DNA of 37,882 bases from Saprospiraceae bacterium UBA2329 (GTDB lineage: Bacteria > Bacteroidota > Bacteroidia > Chitinophagales > Saprospiraceae): the NCBI GenBank assembly GCA_002344975.1, contig DDUV01000124.1:1-37882 (forward strand), written 5' to 3'. Position 1 is the stretch's first letter; each line of letters starts with the position of its first letter. A program made the position numbers and the translations under genes. Below the pieces are notes generated by a model. That model saw only the letters and a program-made list of their open reading frames with translations. It had not been told where the DNA came from and did not search any database. Below, piece after piece: positions 27,058 to 34,225 of the stretch.

Positions 27058-27444
27058 AGCAACTATCAGGCACAATGCCCGCAGTTGCAGGTCTCAAAGG
27101 TAAAAACTCCCCCGCAGTTTTGGGGCGTTTTTCGTTAAGAAAATCTTAAATTTTTTCTAAAAAAACGCCGAAAATCTTACAAAACTACTGCATCTCCGCA
27201 GAGGTAAAATATTGAAAAACAAATTTATACAACAATGAACATTTCAGGAAATGCTCAAAGAGGCGTTCCGCAGTTTTGCACTTTTTCAAGCATGGAAGCA
27301 GCAAAACCCCGAAATTTGATAGTGAAAAGAAACAACAAGTTTTTACCAAATTTTTCCAACCATGACACCTCTCAGTAATCAGCACGACCGAAGGCTCAGA
27401 AACACCCGAAACCGCGACGTACCCATTTTGCTCCACCGTTTTAA
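27058..27444 (-). promoter_or_regulatory. Presumed CRISPR leader between array and cas1
   Basis: An AT-rich gene-free stretch. On the minus strand, toward the array, it has -7-like elements TACCTTTGA (27094-27102, about 37 nt before the first repeat) and TAAATTTGT (27219-27227), neither with a clear -33. A long imperfect stem pairs GGCGTTTTT (about 27124-27132) with AAAAACGCC (about 27161-27169) around a TAAGATTTTCTTA-like palindrome. CCGCAGTTTTG occurs twice (27112-27122, 27268-27278). The cas1 promoter should also lie here but no consensus match was found. A short reverse-strand frame (27185-27436) is not considered a gene. Confidence 0.5.
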
Positions 27445-27456
27445 ATGCACGTTGTT

Positions 27457-28599
27457 ATGGAAATTCATGTATCTTCTTTCGGCGCCCGGCTCAGAATGCG
27501 GGGCGAAATCTTTGTGCTTGCAACGCCCGACCTGAGCGGGGCAGGCAACGACACGACGCAGGAAATTGCGCCGCATCAGGTAGAGTCCATTCTTTTGTAC
27601 GAAAAAGGCGGCTCGATCAGCGCCGATGCAATGGCTTTGGCGCTCCGACATCAGGTTGATATCTTGCTGTGCGATCAGCTCGGCATGCCATTGGGCAGGC
27701 TGTGGGCGCTGGATGCTTCGCCTCCATTGGCCATACAAACCGGGCAGTTCCGCATGATGGGTACCCCGCGCAGCATGGATTTGGTGAAAGAATGGCTGAG
27801 CCGGAAGTTCCGGCGAAAGCTGGCCTTCCTGGAACGCCTCGAGCGCTACCGGGAAGGTGAAAAAGCCCAGTTGATTCAAACCACCCGCCATACGCTGGCG
27901 GAGTACTATGCCCGACTCCAACAGGTTTCCACACAAAACATAGGCCAGGCCGCAGCCAGCTTTCGCGGCATTGAAGGCAGCGCGGCGCGCTTGTACTTCG
28001 GCACACTCAGTGCGCTGCTGCAGCCCGAATACCAGTTTGACGGGCGCAGCCGGCGGCCGGCAGCCGATATTTTCAACGCACTGCTCAACTACGGCTACGG
28101 CATGTTGTACCGCACTGTAGAAAAAGCGCTGATAGAGGCCGGCATCCATCCGTATGCAGGCTTTCATCACGGGCTGGCCAAACGCCAGAAGGCGATGGTG
28201 TTTGACGTGATAGAAGCGTACCGCCCCTGGGTGGACCATATCGTCTTTGTGCTGTGTTCGCGCAAGACGGCCGGTTCGCGCCACGTCAAAGAGCAGGGAG
28301 AGGGCCTGTGGTTGTCCAATGAAGGCAAAACCCTGATGGTCAAAGCATTTCATGAGTTTTTCAAAAAGGCGGAATTGCCTTTCGGCAACGTGGAACTGCC
28401 GCCTGTGAAAATCCTCAAAGAAGAAATGCGCGCCTTGGCCGCCTATTTTGCCACGCTGGGCCGGGAAGTGGAGAGCCTGTTGCCGAACGCTGAAATGCCG
28501 GAGGCTTCGATCTACGAGCACCCCCGTGACACCGATGCTGCAGTCGGCCTGCGCCTTCAGAACGGGAACGGGATACAGTTGCCGTTAGGACAGATTTGA
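27457..28599 (+). CDS. cas1: CRISPR integrase Cas1
   Basis: A 380-residue Cas1, the metal-dependent integrase that inserts new spacers together with Cas2. The N-terminal beta domain begins MEIHVSSFGARLRMRGEIFVL. The catalytic helical domain has Glu173 (RGIEGSAARLYFG), His238 (PYAGFHHG, equivalent to the GFLH His) and Asp250 (MVFDVIEAYRP). It is somewhat longer than the typical 320-340 residues because of a C-terminal tail (about residues 330-380). I chose the ATG at 27457, as the family begins at this strand; an ATG at 27445 would add four residues. It is the first gene of a cas1-cas2-RT operon: 36 bp to cas2. There is no fusion to the reverse transcriptase. Confidence 0.96.
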   Translation: MEIHVSSFGARLRMRGEIFVLATPDLSGAGNDTTQEIAPHQVESILLYEKGGSISADAMALALRHQVDILLCDQLGMPLGRLWALDASPPLAIQTGQFRMMGTPRSMDLVKEWLSRKFRRKLAFLERLERYREGEKAQLIQTTRHTLAEYYARLQQVSTQNIGQAAASFRGIEGSAARLYFGTLSALLQPEYQFDGRSRRPAADIFNALLNYGYGMLYRTVEKALIEAGIHPYAGFHHGLAKRQKAMVFDVIEAYRPWVDHIVFVLCSRKTAGSRHVKEQGEGLWLSNEGKTLMVKAFHEFFKKAELPFGNVELPPVKILKEEMRALAAYFATLGREVESLLPNAEMPEASIYEHPRDTDAAVGLRLQNGNGIQLPLGQI

Positions 28600-28635
28600 A
28601 AACACATTCTTCCACTCACCCAATCATTTTCAACC

Positions 28636-28926
28636 ATGTACTACACCGTTTGCTACGACATCGGCGACGCCAAGACCAGAAGGCTGGCCGTCAAACTCTG
28701 CAAAAAAGCAGGCTTGGTGCGCATGCAGCGCTCCGTATTCACCGGCAGGGCGCCCGCCGCACTCATTCGCCAGATAGAAGCCGAGCTGATGCCGCTGCTC
28801 AAAGACCGCAACGACAGCGTGGCGGTGCAACCTATGGACAGAGCTGCCTTCAAAAAAATGCGGTTCATCGGCAAGCGCCTGCACAAGAAAAACCTGGCAG
28901 GTTCGCGCCTCATCGTGTTTGTGTAG
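28636..28926 (+). CDS. cas2: CRISPR adaptation protein Cas2
   Basis: A 96-residue ferredoxin-fold protein. The first strand MYYTVCYDIGDAKTRRLAVKLCK carries the conserved Asp, then GLVRMQRSVFTGRAP is the typical RVQxSVFEG-like block. Cas2 dimers bridge two Cas1 dimers in the integration complex. It lies between cas1 (36 bp) and the reverse transcriptase gene (42 bp). Confidence 0.95.
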   Translation: MYYTVCYDIGDAKTRRLAVKLCKKAGLVRMQRSVFTGRAPAALIRQIEAELMPLLKDRNDSVAVQPMDRAAFKKMRFIGKRLHKKNLAGSRLIVFV

Positions 28927-28968
28927 CAGCGATCTGCGCCTTTTTCATCATCCCAAAAACAAACTACT

Positions 28969-29970
28969 ATGTACGGAAACTTTCACACAGAGATTGATCT
29001 GACGCTGGCCCAGCTCGATCAGAAAGCAGCCAAATTCAAGGCATTGAAACATCCCGGCGATCTGGCGGCTCTGCTCAAAACAGACGCAGCCGCATTGGCC
29101 AAGCTCGCCTCCAAGCCGCATTATCAGGTATTCAGCATACCCAAACCCGGCGGCGACAAACGGGTGATACACAACCCGGTTCCAGACTTGAAAAACATAC
29201 AGCAATTGCTGAATTTATATCTCCAGGCCGCCTACTACGGACTCAAGCCCGCCTGCTCGTACGGCTTCATCCCCAAGCCTTCCGACGAGCCGCACCCGCG
29301 CAACATCTATACCAATGCGCTGGTACACGCCGGCAGCGAGTGGGTGCTGAATTTAGACATGAAAGACTATTTTCACACCGTCACCAGCCGTCATTTGCAG
29401 TGGATTTTCGGCACGCTGTTTGAGTTTCCGGCGCCGCTGTGCAACCAACTCATCGGGTTGACGAGCTACAAAGGCGTACTGCCCATGGGCGCTCCTACGT
29501 CGCCGGTATTGTCCAATCTGGCAGCATTGCCATTGGACGCGGGCTTGCAGGTGCTGGCCAACAAGTGCGACGCCCTCTACACCCGCTATGTGGACGATAT
29601 CACCTTCAGTTTCGACGCCCAACCTGATGTGCAATTCACGCAGGCGGCGCGTCAGGTGGTAGAATCGCAGGGCTTTACGCTGAACGAGGGCAAAATACGC
29701 CTGAGTTTTCGTCAGGACGAGCCGGAAGTGACGGGCCTCATTCTCAAATCGCCCAAACCGGACGTGAGTCGCGGCTTCATTAAAAGCCTGAAAAAAGACA
29801 TCAAGCTGTACCGCTACCTCTGCTCGCCCGATATGCTGCAACGCGGCATTGTGAATGCCGGCGTGCTGGAAAAACTGCAAAGGAGCATCCGGGGGCAGTT
29901 GGCATTTCTGAGCTTCATCCGAGGCAAACAGGACAAGACGTACCGCCGCCTGGCAGCGCTGGAGGGGTAG
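28969..29970 (+). CDS. CRISPR-adjacent reverse transcriptase of retron-like type
   Basis: A 333-residue stand-alone reverse transcriptase. Visible motifs: FSIPKPGGDKRVIHNP (55-70), NLDMKDYF with catalytic Asp130, LPMGAPTSPVLSN (171-183), and YVDD with Asp209 and Asp210 (207-210). The positions and forms match retron RTs: NAxxH as NALVH (116-120), the GAPTSPxLSN block rather than the group II intron QGGxxSP, and VTG at 254-256. No maturase, endonuclease or Cas1 domain is fused. It is third in the cas1-cas2-RT operon, so its likely job is making DNA for spacer acquisition, possibly from RNA. No msr/msd RNA fits in the 42 bp before it. The last codons and stop are part of a 37-bp repeat duplicated downstream. 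Confidence 0.88.
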   Translation: MYGNFHTEIDLTLAQLDQKAAKFKALKHPGDLAALLKTDAAALAKLASKPHYQVFSIPKPGGDKRVIHNPVPDLKNIQQLLNLYLQAAYYGLKPACSYGFIPKPSDEPHPRNIYTNALVHAGSEWVLNLDMKDYFHTVTSRHLQWIFGTLFEFPAPLCNQLIGLTSYKGVLPMGAPTSPVLSNLAALPLDAGLQVLANKCDALYTRYVDDITFSFDAQPDVQFTQAARQVVESQGFTLNEGKIRLSFRQDEPEVTGLILKSPKPDVSRGFIKSLKKDIKLYRYLCSPDMLQRGIVNAGVLEKLQRSIRGQLAFLSFIRGKQDKTYRRLAALEG

Positions 29971-30054
29971 GCGGCGGAGAGCCGGAAGCTGCCCCGGTTG
30001 TTCTCAGCATTCAGGATGCCGCCTGGCAGCGCTGGAGGGGTAGGCGGCGGAGAG
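29945..30054. repeat. 37-bp direct repeat at and after the RT stop codon
   Basis: Positions 29945-29981 are identical to 30018-30054, with 36 bp between the copies. The first copy includes the last codons and TAG stop of the reverse transcriptase gene. The rest of the gap to 30213 is non-coding, with no clear terminator between the convergent operons. Confidence 0.9.
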
Positions 30055-30213
30055 AGAAGATTTTTCCGAGATGTCAAAGAACGGGGTGAGGAGCGAATGT
30101 GTTTGCAGGGGTATCTCACCATTTATCCCAATTTTCAATGTACCCTGTGTAACTGCTTGGCAACGTTAATCAATGCCTGATCCTTGTTCGGTTGCGTATC
30201 CATGAATCTATAT

Positions 30214-30612
30214 TTACCTTTCCCGATAAGCATTGATAAATTCGATCAATTCGCGAATGCGGGCGTAGAGTGTGAATTTGGAGTTGGCAGAAGGGCAGCG
30301 TTCGCGGTCGAGATCATGCAGGAACTCTCCAAAGAATACAATATAGCGTAAAGGCATTTTGAGATACTGGCGAAAGAGTTTCAAGTAAGATTCGTCTTCG
30401 GTATTCAGCACAGTATTTTCAAATATTTTCGGGAGTTTACGCGCATCAAAAATGGCAAAATCATACTCATCTGTGGGCACCATTTGCCTGACTACATAAT
30501 CGCGTTCAAATACATTTTCAAAAGGCATTCTCGATATGAAAATGCGCATCTCCCAGCTATCAGTGTCGGTAGGGGAAATGACGAGGATGCGAGCGGTGGC
30601 GAGGGTTAGCAT
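30214..30612 (-). CDS. Small Rossmann-like protein, last gene of the cmr operon
   Basis: A 132-residue soluble protein of unrecognised family. It shows alternating strand/helix character: RILVIS (8-13), YDFAIFDA (50-57), LRYIVFFGE (88-96), then CPSANSKFTLYARIRELIEF (106-125). The same order occurs in the C-terminal domain of the membrane protein that starts this operon (ILVVS 113-117, IDLLLIND 154-161, VAYLYFG 185-191, CNSSDRLETGIISIL 212-226). The distance from the first to the second strand is the same, 41 residues. The start lies 4 bp after the cmr6 stop, so it is co-transcribed. I infer an ancillary type III protein; a nucleotide-sensing or regulatory role is possible but unproven. Confidence 0.7.
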   Translation of the reverse strand: MLTLATARILVISPTDTDSWEMRIFISRMPFENVFERDYVVRQMVPTDEYDFAIFDARKLPKIFENTVLNTEDESYLKLFRQYLKMPLRYIVFFGEFLHDLDRERCPSANSKFTLYARIRELIEFINAYRER

Positions 30613-30616
30613 ACTT

Positions 30617-31870
30617 TTAGTTTAAAGGTTTAAGCGATGATATTTTTGCTTTTAGAATGCCTTTGTCGGAGCTGACCTCATTTACCCGAAGTTCGTATTG
30701 CTTACCTATCTCAAATCGGCTTGCGGAGGGGTTTTTATCGCTGATTTCTTTTTCAAAGCCTTCCACATTGAGTACCTTGAACCATACTTCTGATCCGACT
30801 ATTCGTTGAACTTCACCTATGATATTTTTCCCGTTCAAAGACTTATTGAACGGGAACGATTTCAATTTTGTCGATGTTGCAGCGGCCGGCTGAGATATGG
30901 CAGGAGATTGGCTTTCAAATTTCCCTATGGTTTTCGGCGAGGCGGCAGCTTTATTCATTGGCTGTATGCGGTCAGCGATATTATTGGTATCAAACTGCCC
31001 ATATCCCACATTTGTCTTCGCCCCTGCGCCCACTGTGCAAAGTATCTCGCCAAAAATGCGCCGTTTGTGTTCGGCAGTGATGGTCAATGAACCGATTTTT
31101 GAGTCTTGCAGCCGAAAATAGAAGCCAAAAACCACTCCGGGCATCACTTTCAGAAACGGCAGTGGGATGGGATTTTTCAAAGGGTTGTCGCCGTGTGGGG
31201 TGAGCGCATCACGTCCGAGTAGTTGATCTTTTTCATTGAAATTTACGGGTAGCGCATCAAAAAACACATCGTGCTTCGACATCGGCAGGCGAGCAGGCTT
31301 TTCTTCCTTTTCAAAACTGAATCCACAAAAAATGGATAGGTCTAATTGGTGCGCCAGTTTTTTCACCTTTTCCAATTCCGACTCAGCGGGCACATCCAAC
31401 TCGAAGCGCCGAAGCAATCCGACGATGTACTTTGATTTTTCGATTTGCAGCGCATCCTCTGCTTCAAAATTACCGGGATACTCGGCATCGTGTTTGAATT
31501 GCGGGAACACCGAGCGCAACACACCTTTTACCGATGAGCCGGGGAGCACGGGCAAACCAGTAACATGGTCAAAACCAAAACCCAATTTGAACTCGCCCGG
31601 GTAGCCTACCTCGTGCGGATAGCCGATGCCGGGCAGCAGGCCGGGGTTTTGGACTTGAAGGCGCAAATCCTGAATCGTGCCGATTGATTGAATATGCGTG
31701 GGTACAAACGGTGATACATATTCGGTAGAAGTAAGTGTAGCGTTTTTCAGACGAAAAGCCTTTTCATTTACCTCTTCGTTTTTTTTACGCGCATCAGTAT
31801 TTTTATCGGGCTGTGACAATTTGATGCGCCCGTCAAAATACCCCCTGTAATAGAAGTGCTTTAAATTCAT
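30617..31870 (-). CDS. cmr6: Type III-B RAMP protein Cmr6 with C-terminal OB/S1-like extension
   Basis: A 417-residue protein from the ATG at 31870, which overlaps the cmr5 stop as ATGA; an upstream start 34 codons earlier would lie inside cmr5. RAMP features: the VTGLPVLPGSSVKGVLR block (Cmr6 type) and the glycine-rich loop TVGAGAKTNVGYGQF near the end of the RAMP domain. Cmr6 caps the belly of the Cmr complex near the crRNA 3' part. Residues 347-417 (GKNIIGEVQRIVGSEVWFKV ... KQYELRVNEV) look like an added OB/S1-type RNA-binding domain, joined by a Ser/Pro/Ala/Lys-rich linker. This extension is not part of the classical Cmr6. Confidence 0.87.
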   Translation of the reverse strand: MNLKHFYYRGYFDGRIKLSQPDKNTDARKKNEEVNEKAFRLKNATLTSTEYVSPFVPTHIQSIGTIQDLRLQVQNPGLLPGIGYPHEVGYPGEFKLGFGFDHVTGLPVLPGSSVKGVLRSVFPQFKHDAEYPGNFEAEDALQIEKSKYIVGLLRRFELDVPAESELEKVKKLAHQLDLSIFCGFSFEKEEKPARLPMSKHDVFFDALPVNFNEKDQLLGRDALTPHGDNPLKNPIPLPFLKVMPGVVFGFYFRLQDSKIGSLTITAEHKRRIFGEILCTVGAGAKTNVGYGQFDTNNIADRIQPMNKAAASPKTIGKFESQSPAISQPAAATSTKLKSFPFNKSLNGKNIIGEVQRIVGSEVWFKVLNVEGFEKEISDKNPSASRFEIGKQYELRVNEVSSDKGILKAKISSLKPLN

Positions 31871-32343
31871 GACGTCTGATTTTGGGCTGTAGGGAAATCT
31901 TTTTTCACGGGCTTTGGAGCCTTTTCTTCTTGCTTGAAATTCCGCATCACCAATTTCAGCGCAATCGCGCAATCCATCAAATCCTTTCGCAGTTGGCGTT
32001 CGTCGTTGGCGTTGGTGTCAAGCGCGATAGTAAGCAGGTCGCCGCCGGCAAGCCGGCCGTATTTTTCTTGGTAGATTTTCAGCAAAATGTTCAAAATGTG
32101 GACCCGGCGAGGTTCTGTTGCTTTGTTCGTAAAATCAGGCTTGTAATCTTTAGCATCCTTGATTTTGTGGCGATCTGTATAAAATGAAAGCGTTGCCTTC
32201 AAGCCTGCGGTGATGACCGAGGGAGCGAAGGAAGCGACATAGCCGTCGTATTCTTTTAAGATGCAGGTCTTTTCATTAAAAAGCAGGCCACTGTCTTTCA
32301 ATGCGGACATGGCGGTAGGTAGTAATTGGTTGATCTTGTTCAT
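31867..32343 (-). CDS. cmr5: Type III-B small subunit Cmr5
   Basis: A 158-residue, largely helical protein between cmr4 and cmr6, the expected place for the Cmr5 small subunit (MNKINQLLPTAMSALKDS ... YVASFAPSVITAGLKATLSFY ... ILLKIYQEKYG). Cmr5 lines the target-RNA groove. The start at 32343 gives an ATGA overlap with cmr4; a start 12 codons upstream is less likely. The C-terminal tail is Lys/Pro-rich. Confidence 0.87.
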   Translation of the reverse strand: MNKINQLLPTAMSALKDSGLLFNEKTCILKEYDGYVASFAPSVITAGLKATLSFYTDRHKIKDAKDYKPDFTNKATEPRRVHILNILLKIYQEKYGRLAGGDLLTIALDTNANDERQLRKDLMDCAIALKLVMRNFKQEEKAPKPVKKDFPTAQNQTS

Positions 32344-33101
32344 GATTCTGATGTTGGGTTTAAAAGCGTGAGCAAGCAATAGCCATAACCAACGGTAGCA
32401 TTCGCTCCGACTTGGATGACTGTGTTATTCAGGCTTTTGATAAAATCCTGTTTGGCATTCAGTTTTTCACCATTTGTCAGGTCAATGGGCGCCTGTACTA
32501 AAAATCCGAATACACTCTGATGCGGTACCAATTCTTCATACCAGAGATTTTTGCTTTCGCCGTTATCCAATTGGTTGCGCGCTATTACGGGCAATTCCTC
32601 GGCGGCTTCTGCGAATTGATTAGCATTCATGTCAAATGTCGCTCCGCTCTGAAACGCCGTTTTCAGGCTGTCCTTTGTCCATTTATCCCCACCCAGCAAT
32701 GCAACTTTTTGGGCGAAGGCAGCCCAGACATCATCGGATGATGTGAGTTTGAAAGCTGTTTTGGAGTTGACATTTTCGTCCGGCACGGGTAGGGCCAGCA
32801 AGTCAGCACTGAAAAAACGGAACTGGCCCTGTTCTGCCGCGTCTGCGTCTCCGCTCACAGGAGAGCCAAACACATACTTGACAAAATCCGATTTTGCCCC
32901 ATATCCGAGTTCCGACTCAAAGAACTCGCGCAGTGCGCCTTTCAAACTGTGACTATGTATAGTTGGTCTGCGAGTAGCCGGGTCGCGTTGGACTAATTTG
33001 TCCACGGCGCCATAGAAACTGTCGCCGCTGCCGGCGTGGAGGTTGGTCAGGGCTTGTACCCGAAAGACCAGCGTCTGGTACTTTTTTGTTGTCGTTGACA
33101 T
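32340..33101 (-). CDS. cmr4: Type III-B backbone and target RNase Cmr4
   Basis: A 253-residue RAMP protein. The start region MSTTTKKYQTLVFRVQALTNLHAGSGD begins with the first RAMP strand. The candidate catalytic Asp34 lies in GAVDKLVQRDPATRRPTIHSHSLKGALRE, which matches the family's D...IPGSSLKGALR block with HSHSLKG in place of PGSSLKG. The end has the glycine-rich NATVGYGYCLL loop. Cmr4 repeats along the crRNA and cuts target RNA every 6 nt. The start at 33101 leaves 17 bp from the cmr3 stop; an ATG at 33128 would overlap it by 10 bp. Confidence 0.92.
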   Translation of the reverse strand: MSTTTKKYQTLVFRVQALTNLHAGSGDSFYGAVDKLVQRDPATRRPTIHSHSLKGALREFFESELGYGAKSDFVKYVFGSPVSGDADAAEQGQFRFFSADLLALPVPDENVNSKTAFKLTSSDDVWAAFAQKVALLGGDKWTKDSLKTAFQSGATFDMNANQFAEAAEELPVIARNQLDNGESKNLWYEELVPHQSVFGFLVQAPIDLTNGEKLNAKQDFIKSLNNTVIQVGANATVGYGYCLLTLLNPTSES

Positions 33102-33118
33102 ATTTGTACGAGGTTGAT

Positions 33119-34225
33119 TTAAGGACAAAAGGTGATGAAATGATTAAAGCCAATGCCATACCATGGCTGTATGCAGAGTGCGTCGGCAAGGTCGTCAAGT
33201 GCTTTTTTATTGGCGCAGACAAACACCGAACCGCGAGCCAGCAGGGTATATTTGGTGCTTTTGGCCATTTGGTCAGTTACGATACTGCCGGCGTGTTCTG
33301 GGGATGCCGGCCGCATTCTACCGAATTTTTTGACATCCCGATGGGTACGAATATGCCTGAAATCGGTCGTCTCGGTTATGGCCGCAATGGTGTGTTCCCA
33401 TGCGGATGCAGGCACCCAGGCATCGGAGGTCAACACAAGACGCGGTTGAGTAGGCAGATGCCCGTTGTAAAACATCTTATCGGCCGAAAACATCTGCTCA
33501 AACCTCTGATTGACGTCTTTCACTTCGATATGAAAAATGGATTTTTCCCCACCTAACTGAAAGTTTTGACCATTGATATTATCCAGATCAACGTTGTCGG
33601 AAAATTCGGCCAGCACACAAAAAGCCCAGCCTTCCTTTAAACGCACGAGGTCTTGCTTGAACAAGCCGGGGCCATCTGGTTTGGGCTTGCGGATTTCCTG
33701 TTTCGGAATTCCGGGGCGATTGAAAGTTTTGAAAATATCTTCAGGTTTTACCGATGTCCTACCGTCATCTGAAACCCATTCATTGGCCAATTTTTCTTTT
33801 GGTTTGAAGCCTGCCCAACGTCCGGCCGATTTCCAGTTTTTAGTATAATTCAGATCACCGTTGTCGAGCAATACTTCTGCATTCGCTCCGGAGCTTTCAA
33901 GACTCAATGCAGGCTTTCCGGGATTTCGGTCGAGAGCTTGACGCAGAAAGTATTTCCCCGATGGGCTTTTCAAAAACAGCGGCGAAAGGCCGAGCAGGTC
34001 GCCATATTCCGTCAATTTCGGATTGTTTGGGGTAAAACTGTGCTGCCCGAAATCCAAGCCGTTTTTGCAAAGCAAATGGCGCAACGTGCCGCAGAGTGTA
34101 GTCTGCTGTGGGTAAGGGTTGCTTTTTGAAAAATAATTGCGCTCACGGCCATTGCCATGGGTGGTTTCGCCGCCAAAAAAATAAGGTTCGAGCGGCGTAA
34201 AGGTAACTAAAGCGGTTTTACTCAT
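33119..34225 (-). CDS. cmr3: Type III-B RAMP protein Cmr3
   Basis: A 368-residue protein with Cmr3 features: the N-terminal LEPYFFGGETTHG and NPYPQQTTLCGTLRHLL blocks, and C-terminal ALCIQPWYGIGFNHFITF. Cmr3 binds the crRNA 5' tag and pairs with Cas10. The start overlaps the cas10 3' end by 8 bp. Confidence 0.9.
   Translation of the reverse strand: MSKTALVTFTPLEPYFFGGETTHGNGRERNYFSKSNPYPQQTTLCGTLRHLLCKNGLDFGQHSFTPNNPKLTEYGDLLGLSPLFLKSPSGKYFLRQALDRNPGKPALSLESSGANAEVLLDNGDLNYTKNWKSAGRWAGFKPKEKLANEWVSDDGRTSVKPEDIFKTFNRPGIPKQEIRKPKPDGPGLFKQDLVRLKEGWAFCVLAEFSDNVDLDNINGQNFQLGGEKSIFHIEVKDVNQRFEQMFSADKMFYNGHLPTQPRLVLTSDAWVPASAWEHTIAAITETTDFRHIRTHRDVKKFGRMRPASPEHAGSIVTDQMAKSTKYTLLARGSVFVCANKKALDDLADALCIQPWYGIGFNHFITFCP

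Noticed and set aside
26162..27149. Several short frames across the CRISPR array encoding repeated QFCLSRRLVYE-like peptides
   Set aside because: They are translations of the CRISPR repeat, not genes.
27185..27436. 83-codon minus-strand frame in the leader
   Set aside because: Low-complexity, no homology recognised, lies in the AT-rich leader-like stretch.
27379..28521. 380-codon minus-strand frame opposite cas1
   Set aside because: cas1 has all catalytic residues in the plus frame; the antisense frame has no family features.
28927..28968. Possible retron msr/msd RNA before the reverse transcriptase
   Set aside because: Only 42 bp separate cas2 and the RT gene, too short for an msr-msd with its flanking inverted repeats. 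None was evident after the gene either.
29945..30054. Second mini CRISPR array suggested by 37-bp repeats with a 36-bp gap
   Set aside because: Only two copies, one of them coding for the RT C-terminus, and the sequence is unrelated to the array repeat.
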